From Clytia hemisphaerica (lineage: Eukaryota > Cnidaria > Hydrozoa > Leptothecata > Clytiidae): DNA of 64,000 nucleotides. Below the pieces are notes generated by a model. It was not told the DNA's origin. It was given only the letters and a program-made list of their open reading frames with translations, and ran no database searches. Position 1 is the stretch's first letter. Every line of letters begins with the position of its first letter. Shown here piece after piece: positions 10,821 to 21,801 of this stretch. The position numbers were made by a program, and so were the translations under genes. The stretch lies in contig CACVBU010000732.1 in NCBI GenBank assembly GCA_902728285.1, forward strand, positions 250,720 through 314,719, given 5' to 3'.

Positions 10821-12845
10821 CACGCTTAGAAAGGCAATTGAAGAAAATCAACTTTAATATCATTCTAGTTCTTAATATGTTGCGAAACCTGTAATGGTTT
10901 TAATTTAGGTCACTTTCCCGTCACTTTGCATCAGAAAGTGTAGATTTAACTTTTTTAACTTTAACTACATAGTAACATTGATCACTTTTTATAAAGACTC
11001 ATTTCATCAAATTATTATTATGATTCCCTTGCTCTCTTCATGGGTAAGTTCCTCTGGGCTAATATTTTTAGCAAAATGTTGGACTCGCTTTTCATTCTGA
11101 AAAATGGAGCTGCCCTTGACCAAATGGCTATTTCAAATGAACTTTCTTTTGAGTTTTTTTAGTCCTGGTTCCTCCGGGCTGGGTATGCTCTGCGGGGCAT
11201 TTTTAGTCCTGGCTAATTGCTAGTATGATATAATATTGCACAGATACAAGAACGGGATGGGATATGACTGCAGTGGAAGGCGAATGTTGTTTTTGATAAA
11301 ATCAGGGTAGAGGCTGGAAAACAATTTTAAAGCAATAGAAAATTATACCATTCACATTTTAATCTAATCTATCAAACATCGATAAAATTATCCGCCGGCA
11401 TTGTTACTCATAACCTCAAAATGTTTTGAGCCTTTTAAACTTGTTTTTCCTAAAACAATGTGCCCAGTATCATAAGAACCACTCATAAAAAGTCTGACGC
11501 ATAGAAAATGACGAATTTCCCAAAAATAATCGAAGTAAGAAAATTTTATGATAAAAGACGTATAATTTGTTCCTTCCTTGACTCTCGCTGTGCGAGAATA
11601 CCTCGTGATTAATAATAGAAACCACGGAAACTTTTGAATGCATACCACCAACTTCGTCAAAGCGGTAGCCCAATGACGTAAAATATTACCAACAGTCTAT
11701 CTACTCCTCTAAAGAATCCTGCATTGTAACACACATACGTAATTTATCGCTCTTTGAACCATAATGTAGTTAACCCCCGTGAAAAACAAAGAGGAATGAA
11801 TACGTAGGGGTGGTACAGTCACTTTCGGTCGGGTTGTGGATGGCGACATTTGTCGCTTTTTTTTATAAAATTTGTCGTTCTTTTTGTCTATTTTTAGTAA
11901 ATGCAGGACTCCTTAGATAAACCCCCTCGAACTCTAGTGGGTGTTGTCAATTAAAGGTTTTGTTTTCAAATAAGAGTGATGCCGTTTGCTTATTCATCAA
12001 TTCACAAGCTTTTTAACATTGGATTGACACGGATGTGGAGCAAGATCGGTCAGAAAAAGGAAAAGAAAAAACTATTTTTTTGTTTATAACAGATATAATG
12101 TGTCTGATATGAAATGGGAACACTTATATGTAAAAATAAAACCTTTTAACTTGATTTTTTCCAGACTGAAAATTCAGATAAAAAGGGGGAATGCCGGACA
12201 CACCAAATTTATGCTGATGACGCAATTCTTTCATCTCCGGAATTTGATCTTGATTGTTCCCCTTTTTATACTAATACATTTTTGCTCTGTTAGATGTTTT
12301 TTTTCAGGGGGTGATTATACCAATGGAATTACAAGTATTTGACAATTATCATATTTACCGCAACACTAAAACGCTTATTCGTTTCTAATAGACGCTATTG
12401 TTGAGAAAGGATGCACCAACTCTTTTTTGTGTCTATAATTGGTTTTTCACAATAGCATTTGAATGCCTTTAAGATAATGGTTGTTTCTATAAATTAAGAG
12501 CTATTAGGAAAAATTTGACTGTAAGCTTCATTAATCAGATCAAAAGCTTTGAGCTGCATTTTATATTATATTCGAATTCTTGGTATCACTACCTCAAGCC
12601 CAACCGAGCCTAACGATAGGTAAGATTATTTATAATTACGGCATATTTCTTTGATTTATCTTTATATGGATACTGATTTGTATAATTACTCCATTCCAAG
12701 AAGCAAGTAATTTCTTTAATTATTCATTGTTAACATCCAATTGAAGAGTTTCTTAATTAGGGATCAGTCACGCGTAGCTTCTGAATCATGTGTATGTAAG
12801 GCTCATAACGTATTACTTTCCAAAATCTAATTTGCACATCGTAGA

Positions 12846-12985
12846 ACACCCCTGTGCAATCCCAAACCATCCCCACTGGATTTTCTAACCTCGGAACAAA
12901 CGAATTTTTATCCCCATTGGGTTTTCAATGGAAAATTTTTATCCCCACTATGGGAAAAGGTTTCACTAGGGTTCTGAGACTGGGG
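12846..12985. repeat. Family G fragment
   Basis: It carries ACACCCCTGTGCAATCC, CCCCACTGGATTTTCTAA and TCCCCATTGGGTTTTCAATG, the complementary-strand form of the AGTGGGGA words in the 5.1 and 20.5 kb copies. Confidence 0.45.
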
Positions 12986-13257
12986 TGTTGCAGAGCTCTA
13001 ATTGCTGGTTATGCAAAGGATAGGATTCTGCTTTTTCAGATGATGGACACTTAATCAAAAAATCTGGCTTTATGAATCCGGAAATTTATTTTTGTTTACA
13101 AAATGTTTGATATAAAGAATTCCCAACAAAAGTGATCTAAAGTTTGATTGGATTAATCAAGGGATGATGAAGAGAAGAGTTATTATATTTTGAGATCGGG
13201 TTCATAATAATTTTACATATATCAGAGAAGAATGTATTGTAAATGTACTTGTCATTC

Positions 13258-13437
13258 ATCCTCCCCCCAGCAGACCTTCAATTCACGCCAATCACGCAAA
13301 TTTTTTCCCCAAATTCACACAATGTTTTTTCACAATTCACGCAATTTTTGTTCATGCAAAGTTTTTCAATTCACGCATTCACGCAAGTGAATGAGCCCAT
13401 TCAGATTCACGCATTCACGCAAACCACCGGGGGGGCC
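13258..13437. repeat. Element with paired TTCACGCA words, copy 1
   Basis: It starts with a C-run and ends AAACCACCGGGGGGGCCC. Inside, ATTCACGC-type words occur singly or as close pairs (ATTCACGCCAATCACGC at 13280, ATTCACGCATTCACGC at 13369 and 13405) at about 30-bp steps. The copy at 16139-16362 has the same plan and a similar right end. Confidence 0.55.
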
Positions 13438-13813
13438 CTTGTATGGACAAAATCTCTCAGAATAAAAGGACTGATTCACTTATGCTAAAATAACAACTTC
13501 GCTATCACAATTGGTTAAAGAGTTGAATTGGGAAATCTTCATTTGAGGTTGCGTGAATGCAAATGCATTAGTAATTTACTCGTTGATCAGATTAGAGGAT
13601 TGGCTTTAATTTATGTATGATTGTGCAATAATTAGGGCAATAATTTCATATTATCGTTTGGTATTATGAAGTGATCGTTATTTTATATCTTATATGACTT
13701 GCAAGTCTGAAGGGCTATTAGATAAGAAACTCCTGGATGGGAAATGAAGCCACTTATTTACCATCCTAAACGCATGACCCGCGTGGTTTTCACACAAACG
13801 ACAGATTTAAAAT

Positions 13814-14010
13814 ACACGTTTTTATAAGAACATCTAAAATTGTTGAAGCCTTCGCATGTTCTTAGCTTTTTTGAGTTTTAAGCCTAAAAATGTTCTTAAC
13901 ATGTTCACATTTTGACCATTTTGTAGGTATTTTTTACCATTTTATTAAGAAATAAGGTGTTTTTGGGTCAACAAAGCCTTAAAAAGCCTTATGTTTTTAA
14001 GGTTAAAGAT
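13814..14010. mobile_element. MITE family A, copy missing its right end
   Basis: It begins TACACG, a T-run and ATAAGAACATC, then GAAGCCTTCGCATGTTCTTAG and AAGCCTAAAAATGTTCTTAA, as in the full copies at 17267-17523 and 41297-41553. The right terminal repeat is missing. Confidence 0.65.
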
Positions 14011-14574
14011 TCATCCCTAGCCCCTGCGAGGCTTTAAACTCAATGTTCTTGAATCTTGAATTTTCAAAATTCTTTAAATTTAGCATCCGTCTTGTAAGCT
14101 TTTTATAGACACCTATTTTGCTTATGTAAAGTTATATCCCGTCATCACATAATGATGGTATTTGTGTTTACGTCGTTAGAAAATAATTGTATTGATCATT
14201 AGGAAAATCCTCTTTTATGATGAACTAACTGACTCCAATATAATTAACTCAGGAAAAAACATGGGCATAAGCTATATATGCACTGTCCCAAATAATTTTT
14301 ACCAATCAATATGGCCATAATATACCTTTTATCTTCCATATTACAGATTAAGGTTATAATGTTAGATTAGAACATGATCTTATAAACTTATGTGTCATTG
14401 ACGCTCAAAATATTATTAACTTTGTAAATGTGGAATTGTAATTAAATCTTTCGATCAACTATCAAAATTATTAATGCAGAAAAGAATGCGGAAAATATAG
14501 ATAAACCTTGATTGCATCAGAATCGTAAAAATGTTGTTCAGCCCAAAGGCTGCAAAAGGTAAACGTACGCACGA

Positions 14575-14815
14575 GGGATGTCAAATTTGACACCTGTACC
14601 CAATGCCAAAATCAAAAGAATCAAAGTCATATTCAGAAAAACCAAAAAATTAAAATCAAAGTAAGAAAAAAAATCAAGAACAAAGTCAGAAAAATCAAAA
14701 AAAATCAAAATCAGAATCAGAAGAATTGGAAAAATAGAAAAATTCAAATTTGAAATAAATAAAATCAAAAAAGTCAAAATAATTCAAAGAAAAAAATATC
14801 AAACAATAAAAAAAA
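14575..14815. repeat. AAATCAAA-rich degenerate simple repeat
   Basis: About 240 bp consist of irregular AAAATCAAA and AGTCAGAA words. It is purine-rich on this strand, and the long minus-strand frame through it is an artefact of low complexity. Confidence 0.6.
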
Positions 14816-16138
14816 TTATGTTCACTTTTTCGAATTGTTTTACTCAAAATACAAGTAATTCTTCCGTGAAATACCGTATTACTGGTAAAGTAAAAAAGTC
14901 CAATACCGAAAAACCGGAATTAAATCGGCAAATGTTAAAAGAATCTATTAAGAGTATATCAAATGGTATAAATAATCTCTTCTTTTCTTATTTTGAAGCT
15001 ATGACTTAAATGGTTAATTCTTTAGTGAATTAATCAAGTTACATAATAAAATCTCAAATAAAAAAACAAAAAAACAGACAATGGAAAGAAAAGCTAATTA
15101 ACATGATATAATATAAAGAAATTCTTCGCAACTTTCATTTCTAATTTTCAACTTGATATATTTTTCAAAGACGCAAAGAGTTTGTTTTGCTATCATGGAG
15201 GTAAGTTTAAAATTTTTACTAATATATTCTCAGCGATTTTAATTTTTCAAAGATTCGAGAGATTGAATTCTGTAAATTATTCAATCTGAATATCAACATT
15301 TTTTTTCATTTTCCAAAAAAATATTTTACTGTGTAAAATCTAAGATAATCAAAACTAATAGAAGAAATTATTGAATCTTGACCGGTAAGTGGGTGAAGCT
15401 GAACTACACCCTAAATCGAGATTACCCCTAGCTATTATAAAGATTACATAAGGATTAACTCCATTGTTGGAAATTAATTTGAAACCTAAATTAGAATCGT
15501 TAAATAAACAAAAAGTTTGAAAGTGATCTTCCTGCAAATAGATCGAGAGGAGCCAATACCATGGAAAAGGAAACTTGACCAAAAGTTTCAAAATTTGTAG
15601 AAAATTCCAAAATTTAGACGCGAGTTAAATACCTTTTGTCTTTCGACAAGTACACGTTTTTCATAAGGAATTTATTAACTTGGCTCCGAGCCTTATATTT
15701 TTTCAGAGAAATTCAGACTCGACGTTTGTTATGTATTTCCTTATTTATTTAGTCGCTAAGGTTCGGTTTGCTAAGTCTGTAACTTATATGTATACGTATA
15801 ACAATGGACTACCATACAGAAAAAAGATTATTGAATGTTACGTCAATACTTTGTCATCTTTTTGTTTAGGCTTTTCTAAATGTGTGCATGTTCAAGTTTA
15901 ATTCTCTGTTCCTTAACTTGTTTTCTCATTCTCAGCCTAAGCAATTCATTAATGAGCAATTCATTAACAATTAAACAAAAGAAAACGTGTAATCTAGTCA
16001 TTTTTATTTCATTTTTCAATTGATTATAATTGCAGAGGCTGATCCGAATAATTTCTTGTGGGAATTTATAAATTATGAATTATTTATAATTATGCTTTTA
16101 TTAAAACGTAATTTCACTGGAAAATTCAAAAATTGGTA

Positions 16139-16362
16139 ATCATGATATCACGCAATTTTTTGTCTTCAATCACGATCAAGCAAATCAGAAAAAAATGGAC
16201 GGGAAGAGTCCGAATCACGTATCACGGCTCAAAAATCTTTCAAATCACGATCATGTTTTGAACTCTCATCATGCAATCATGAAGAAAAAAATTCTAAATC
16301 ACGTAATCACGCTTAAAAAAAGTCTTTATCACGTCATCACGAAAACCGCTCGGGGGCCTCCT
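16139..16362. repeat. Element with paired ATCACG words, copy 2
   Basis: Paired words such as AATCACGATCAAG, AATCACGTATCACG, AATCACGTAATCACG and TATCACGTCATCACG start near 16147, 16168, 16213, 16242, 16268, 16297 and 16327, mostly about 30 bp apart. The right end, GAAAACCGCTCGGGGGCC, resembles that of 13258-13437. Confidence 0.55.
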
Positions 16363-17266
16363 AAAAAGGGAGTCATTTTAGGAGGTGAGATAAATTTGAA
16401 ACGATAGTCAACCTGGGGTGGAGTAAGCAGTGGCAGAGGTGTTCACATGTTGTTCCAAACTTTAACACCGTTTTTTACCGTTAAACCCTCGCGCATATTT
16501 ATTTTTTCCGCGTTTACTATCCCTCTAACGGGCAATAGTATCGTTTAGTTTAAGCGCGAATAACTTTAGAATAAAATTTTCTCTATATCATATCAGAAAT
16601 TTTTTCAATTTTCATCGTTCGTGCGGAGGCTAAAAGTAGATTTTGTGATTTCCACAACTTTTGACGAAATGTTGAATTTTGAAATTTGGAGCGTTAAAGA
16701 TTTCTAGTTGATAATCCTCATCAAGCTTTGTGTTGATTTTACTTTTAAACCTTAAAAAAAACGCTACAGGATATGTCTAACAGAGAAAAATACTTAGTTA
16801 TAATTTTTAATTGAAGTTTGAAGTTAATATTTCCCATTATTTATCATGCTGCGTCCCGGATACTAAAATATAAGAAAATAGTTTAATATCAATTCAAGCT
16901 GTTTTCATTTCTTACTATTTAATTTCCGTAAAATTTAAATGGAAGCAAAAAGAAACGGTAAAATATACACTCATCAAAATATAAGACGGACATAGACTTA
17001 CAATATATTTTTTTTGAATGATCTTTTTTTACCAAATTACTGAACAGGAGACGGCCCGAAGAATCTGTATTGTCCGAATATAGCAACAATGGAGGATGTA
17101 TGTAACATTTTAAAGACAGTTTCTAAATATACGATGAATTGTTGATATTAGCACCCTTGTATTTTCGTGGTGTACAGGGGTGGGGTTACTTGATCACTTG
17201 GTGAGCATATACTCCCCTGTTGCAGTGATCTGGAGAGTTCTAGAGAGTGATCTAGAGAAAATAGGG

Positions 17267-17523
17267 TACACGGTTTTTTTTCTTTTAGAACGTTAAAAAT
17301 TTTCGAAGCCTTCGGATGTTCTTAGTTTTTTGGATTTGAAGCCTAAAAATGTTCTTAAAATGTTCTTATTTTCAGCAGTTTTTGAGCATTTTGATGTAAT
17401 TTCTTAAGAAATTGCATGTTTTTAAGTCTACAAAGCCTTCGTATGTTCTTAGAATGTTCTTAAATTTTTGGGCCTCGAAGCCTTATGTTCTTATATAGTT
17501 TGTTCTTATAAAAAAAACGTGTG
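17267..17523. mobile_element. MITE family A, full copy
   Basis: It starts TACACGG, a T-run, then TTTTAGAACGT, and ends GTTCTTATAAAAAAAACGTG. The interior (GAAGCCTTCGGATGTTCTTAG, AAGCCTAAAAATGTTC, ATTTCTTAAGAAATTGCATG) is nearly identical to 41297-41553. Confidence 0.8.
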
Positions 17524-19528
17524 ATGGAAATATATAATCTGGCTTGTTTTTTGATGCGCGAGGATTACTTTCTTTACTGCTCAAATCTGAGCTATAATAA
17601 ATCAAAGCTGAGCTTGTTATACCAACGGGTAAAATCTACGTACACCGTCATTAAGTAACAATCAAATATCTTGGCCAAAAGATTATAACATGCTATTTTA
17701 AAATAATGGTTGGAATGCCTAGAAAAAACAAGATGCTCAATTTTAATTGAAAAAGTGTAGCAATTAGAGATATTTTGCTCATTTCCTCGCTTAATTGTGT
17801 CTAATCATGCCGGAAAAAGCAAGTATGTAAAAATGCATATTTTGATTATTTCAGCATACTGTACTCATTATAAAAAAACCCGGTCTGGCAATGTATTGTT
17901 TTAGCTTAATTGTCAATCATTCCTTTGCTCTAAGTAATAGGCAAGTGGTGATTTGCTCACTTTTTGATCACTTTTTTTGTGTTATTTTTGTAGCCCTACC
18001 TGGGACTTACGGAGGTGAATAAAGATAACCTGAGCAGCGGCACATACCGTTAAATCTTATCAGAATTGTGAGTTGGATTACTTCTTAAAGGACATAAACT
18101 CTGATACTTAAAAGAAGCCTGGAGAATAACGACTTTGGTGATTGCAGGATGCAATGTATTATACGCATTTCTGTGTACTTAACTTTGAGGTCTGAAAGCT
18201 TCCAGGGATATGTAATAGCGTAGCTGGATAACGCACATTTGAAAAAGCCTTGTTCTATCTCTGTACGCTGACATTAAAATTTGGTATAAAATTTAACTTT
18301 TTTAATTACAAACTCGTGAAATTTGAATTTCAATGATTCTGCTGCTGCATTTATCCTTCACGATTAAAATTAAAGAGGAATCATGAAAAGCTTCTCAAAT
18401 TCATGCAACACGCTGATAAAATTAGATTTCATTTAAAGGAAGCTTTTGGGGTATCTTCTGAAAATATTATCTTGATGAAAAGCAGGAACATCTTAGCAAA
18501 AAATGTGCAGACGTATAATGCATGAATAATTTGACTGCTTCAATTTTCTTAAAAAACAGAACACTCAAGGGGACAGAGATGGATTTCTATTATGAAGAGT
18601 TTACTATAGAAAAGACGCTAAGAATCAATCCGCTAAGGAATTCTCGTCCTTCATGGATCCAGCTACGCTATTACTTATCCCTGAAGTTTCTAAGGAATTA
18701 CAGCGATGGGGTAAAGCATGTAAACTTGATGTCTGAAAGTTGAGACACAAAATATTTTTACTTAATGACAACGACATGTTTTGATCTAAGTTCTTTTCCT
18801 CAGGACACCCTGCATAAAAGTAGGATTCTAGAGTTATGTTGGATTCGAAGGACTATCCTCTTTTAATATCACAATTACTAGTTAATTATATCGATCACGC
18901 TGAAAAATAATTACGATAATGATAAGTATCAATTTTAAAGTGACGTGTTGGCCATTAGAGAAAATCTTAATTGCACGCTGTAATGAGGTTTTATTGCTAC
19001 TTTTAGAAAGGGTAAAAGCATCATTAAAATGCCTGTTTAAAAGAGTTGATGAGCACGGTGCGGTCATATTTCTTTGTGCTAACTGATTGTTGCAATTAAG
19101 TTTTAGCGATAAATAAGCTTTGATATAATAGCACAGCGCGACGAATCTAAAAATAGTAACAAATCTGTACAAATTTATTCGTTTGTACGAGTTGCAATCC
19201 CATCCTCCTTTGCGTTAATTGCTCTTACAACAATAAAAGGTTATAACTTTTATGATTTTTCAATCATTTCGAAATGAACTGTGGAATTGGAACTCGTACA
19301 AATTTCAAACGCTATTAAAATTCAAATCTTTACTTGGCTATTGAAGTGTTGCGTTGTGGTTGACCTAAGAATAAGGGTTAGGGTAAGGGTCATCGCCTGA
19401 TGGGGTACAAGTGTATGTAATTCACAAATCTAAGGGGGGGATTTAAGTTTATGGTCGGGTCCTTATATATGTAGTCAGGGGGGATTCTGAGGAACGTTAG
19501 ATTATTCATTTATGAGTCGTAGATACAT

Positions 19529-19682
19529 ACGTTCTTATTTTTTTGAGTATTTTTGTCCATTTTCTTAAGAAATACGGTGTTTTAGAGTCCGCAAAGCCTT
19601 AGAATGTTCTTAACCGTTCTTAACATTTTGGCCACCAAAGCCTTATGTTCTTATATAGTTTTTTTCTTATAAAAACGTGTTT
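19529..19682. mobile_element. MITE family A, right half
   Basis: It contains TTTCTTAAGAAATACGGTG, CAAAGCCTTAGAATGTTC, AAGCCTTATGTTCTTATAT and a right end CTTATAAAAACGTG. The left terminal repeat is missing or diverged. Confidence 0.65.
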
Positions 19683-20288
19683 TGGAGGTATATGTATACA
19701 AGTCTGCAATTTAAACTTTGAAGAACCATCCCTCAATCAGAGGCGCCGGTAACGATATTTCCTCAATCAAAGTTTTACGTTATATTTTCATTGATTATTC
19801 AATGAAGGTGATGTTATTCTTAATTCATTTATTTCAAGTTAGTTTATGATTTATAGATAGATAGGCAAGATTTACACAATTACATCAGTAAGGAAAATTT
19901 AAAAGAAATAAGTTTGATAAATGTTGCAAATGTCAAAAATGCGTTGATCTAGGCTTAACCTTTAACAAACTACATTTACTGTTGGAAATATTGCACACTT
20001 TAGCAAACAAAATTTACAAGTGGAAAATTATATGGAATTCTTTAGCTTATCCAAAAGTTTTACTATTCACAAAATCTTTACTTGAAATTGAAAAGAATTG
20101 AAGTCATGGCGTACGGTCAAGAACTTCTTTTGGACAGAACGATTTTTAAAATGAAGGTATATGCTTTTCCTAGACGGAGACAGCCATAAAATAGAATGCA
20201 TCCCTTATCGGGGAAAACTTCGTCGGGGAAAAGTGACGAAATTTTGGACAAATGACGAATATTTTCCCCGACGAAAATTTTCCCCGGC

Positions 20289-20388
20289 CTTTGGTCTAAT
20301 TTCTTAGGAAATCGGGTGTTTTAGAGTACACAAAGCCTTAAAATGTTCTTAATTTTTATGTATTCTTATCTTCTTTAAAAAACGTGTA
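20289..20388. mobile_element. MITE family A, right-end fragment
   Basis: It shows AATTTCTTAGGAAATCGGGTG, GAGTACACAAAGCC, AAAATGTTCTTAA and a decayed end AAAAAACGTG. It is a short remnant. Confidence 0.5.
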
Positions 20389-20449
20389 TGAGATTAAAAA
20401 CGAGTGAATTCGCTGCAAGAATTAACCTTTTTGTGACTTGAAAGGTTTA

Positions 20450-20650
20450 TCACACCCCCTTCTCACAGACTCCGTAGGATTTTTTCATTCAGTGGGAATA
20501 AAAATAACGGACTGAAACTTGATGAGGGTTTCAATTCTTTTGTTTTCGACAGAAAATCCAGTGGGGATCGGAAAAATAGCATAATATTTTGATTATTTTC
20601 AGTGGGAACAAAAATTGGTCGGAGAATTTTCTACCGCGGGGACGATATTT
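20450..20650. repeat. Family G repeat (AGTGGGGA word)
   Basis: It starts CACACCCCCTTCTCACAGAC and carries CAGTGGGAATAAAAATAACG, CCAGTGGGGATCGG and TCAGTGGGAACAAAAATTGG. It parallels the copy at 5125-5290. Confidence 0.5.
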
Positions 20651-21323
20651 TGGACAATTGGTGGATTGCCTTAGTCTTATCCTCCTTTTGGTCTTGCAAC
20701 TTGTCAATTTTTTTTGAAATTTTCAATTTCTAAAGAAGGCTTTAAACTAGTGTAGATGTTATGCGAAGTACTAGGTACAATGGATAATGGCATATCATAT
20801 GTCTCTTTAAACTTTATTATTTCCAAAGTATCTTTAACCAACATGCTTTTGTATAGCACGTTATCTGCGTTCGAGCTTTAAACCACAAATTCTGTTAAAT
20901 ATTTTTTTTGATGTTATATCCACTTTCGGTTACATAAGTATATAGAAAGCGTAAAGTCTATCTAGTAGTGGTAAATATATTCGACCTCTTATCTTTAAAC
21001 CCTAAAGCAAGACAAAAACTACCGCTATATCTTTACCAAATAAATGTGTTCTATAACTACGATAGAGTGCCTTTAACTCGAATTTTCCATCGCACTTTTC
21101 CAACAACACCGTCACTTTAGCTTTCTGATTTAGGTTCCTTTTCCAGTTTTGATATATCAGTCAAAAAAAATTCTATCAAAATAACATTAATTTACTGAAA
21201 AAGGTGGTGTTGCCTGAAAAAGAAATATAATTTTCATTGCCCTCCCAGCGGATTTTATTAAAGCTACTTCCTATTCATAAAAATTGGTAATTGTTTGGAT
21301 ACGAGGCAAGTGATGTTCGTGCA

Positions 21324-21630
21324 GGGGAGGGTACTAAGGTTACGATCTGACGGGTATGTGTCGCCCGACTTTCGACCCTTGAATCCTTAGTGGGACTAAA
21401 AAGGAGAAAAAATAGGAAAATTCTGCGATTTTTTCGACCCTTATTGGGACTAATTTGACCAAATTTTGTTCTTTCAAAGAGCAAAAAGTATTTTTCTGTT
21501 TTTCCGACCCTTAGTGGGACTGAAATTTAATTTTCTGGTTTTTCCAACCCTTACAGGGACTTTAAGGTCCCAAAAAGGCACCCTTAAGGGCGGTACATAC
21601 GCGTATCCTTCACTTGCCTAAGCCCCCCCG
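21324..21630 (-). mobile_element. Family E element, full copy, minus orientation
   Basis: It is bounded by G-rich sequence on the left and a C-run (AGCCCCCCCG) on the right. Inside, GACCCTT and GGGACT occur as close pairs at 21373-21396, 21436-21451, 21506-21521 and 21546-21561. It is the reverse complement of 61918-62216. It ends about 170 bp before the first DEG/ENaC exon. Confidence 0.6.
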
Positions 21631-21801
21631 GGTGTTCGTGACGGAATTTTAATAAAAGGTCTATTCATTTCTGATGTTCCTGATTCAGAAAATCAAATTA
21701 TTTCGGGGATTTAATTCTCTTAGGGGTTAGAAAAGATTACGTTATACACTTTCTAGACATTGGAAAGGAAAATCTAATGAGTTACTGTTCTTTTTTCTTA
21801 G

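Larger units (their letters stand above)
3528..21801. other. Intergenic region rich in transposon remnants
   Basis: I find no supported protein gene between the MACPF stop codon and the first exon of the DEG/ENaC gene, apart from a decayed reverse transcriptase near 9.3-9.8 kb. Open frames here are short, AT-rich and low in complexity. Listed elements account for part of it. The stretches 10.9-12.8 kb, 14.8-16.1 kb and 17.6-19.5 kb show only AT-rich DNA. Arms of an inverted repeat occur at about 18196-18230 and 18657-18693, sharing TAATAGCGTAGCTGGAT. Confidence 0.6.
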
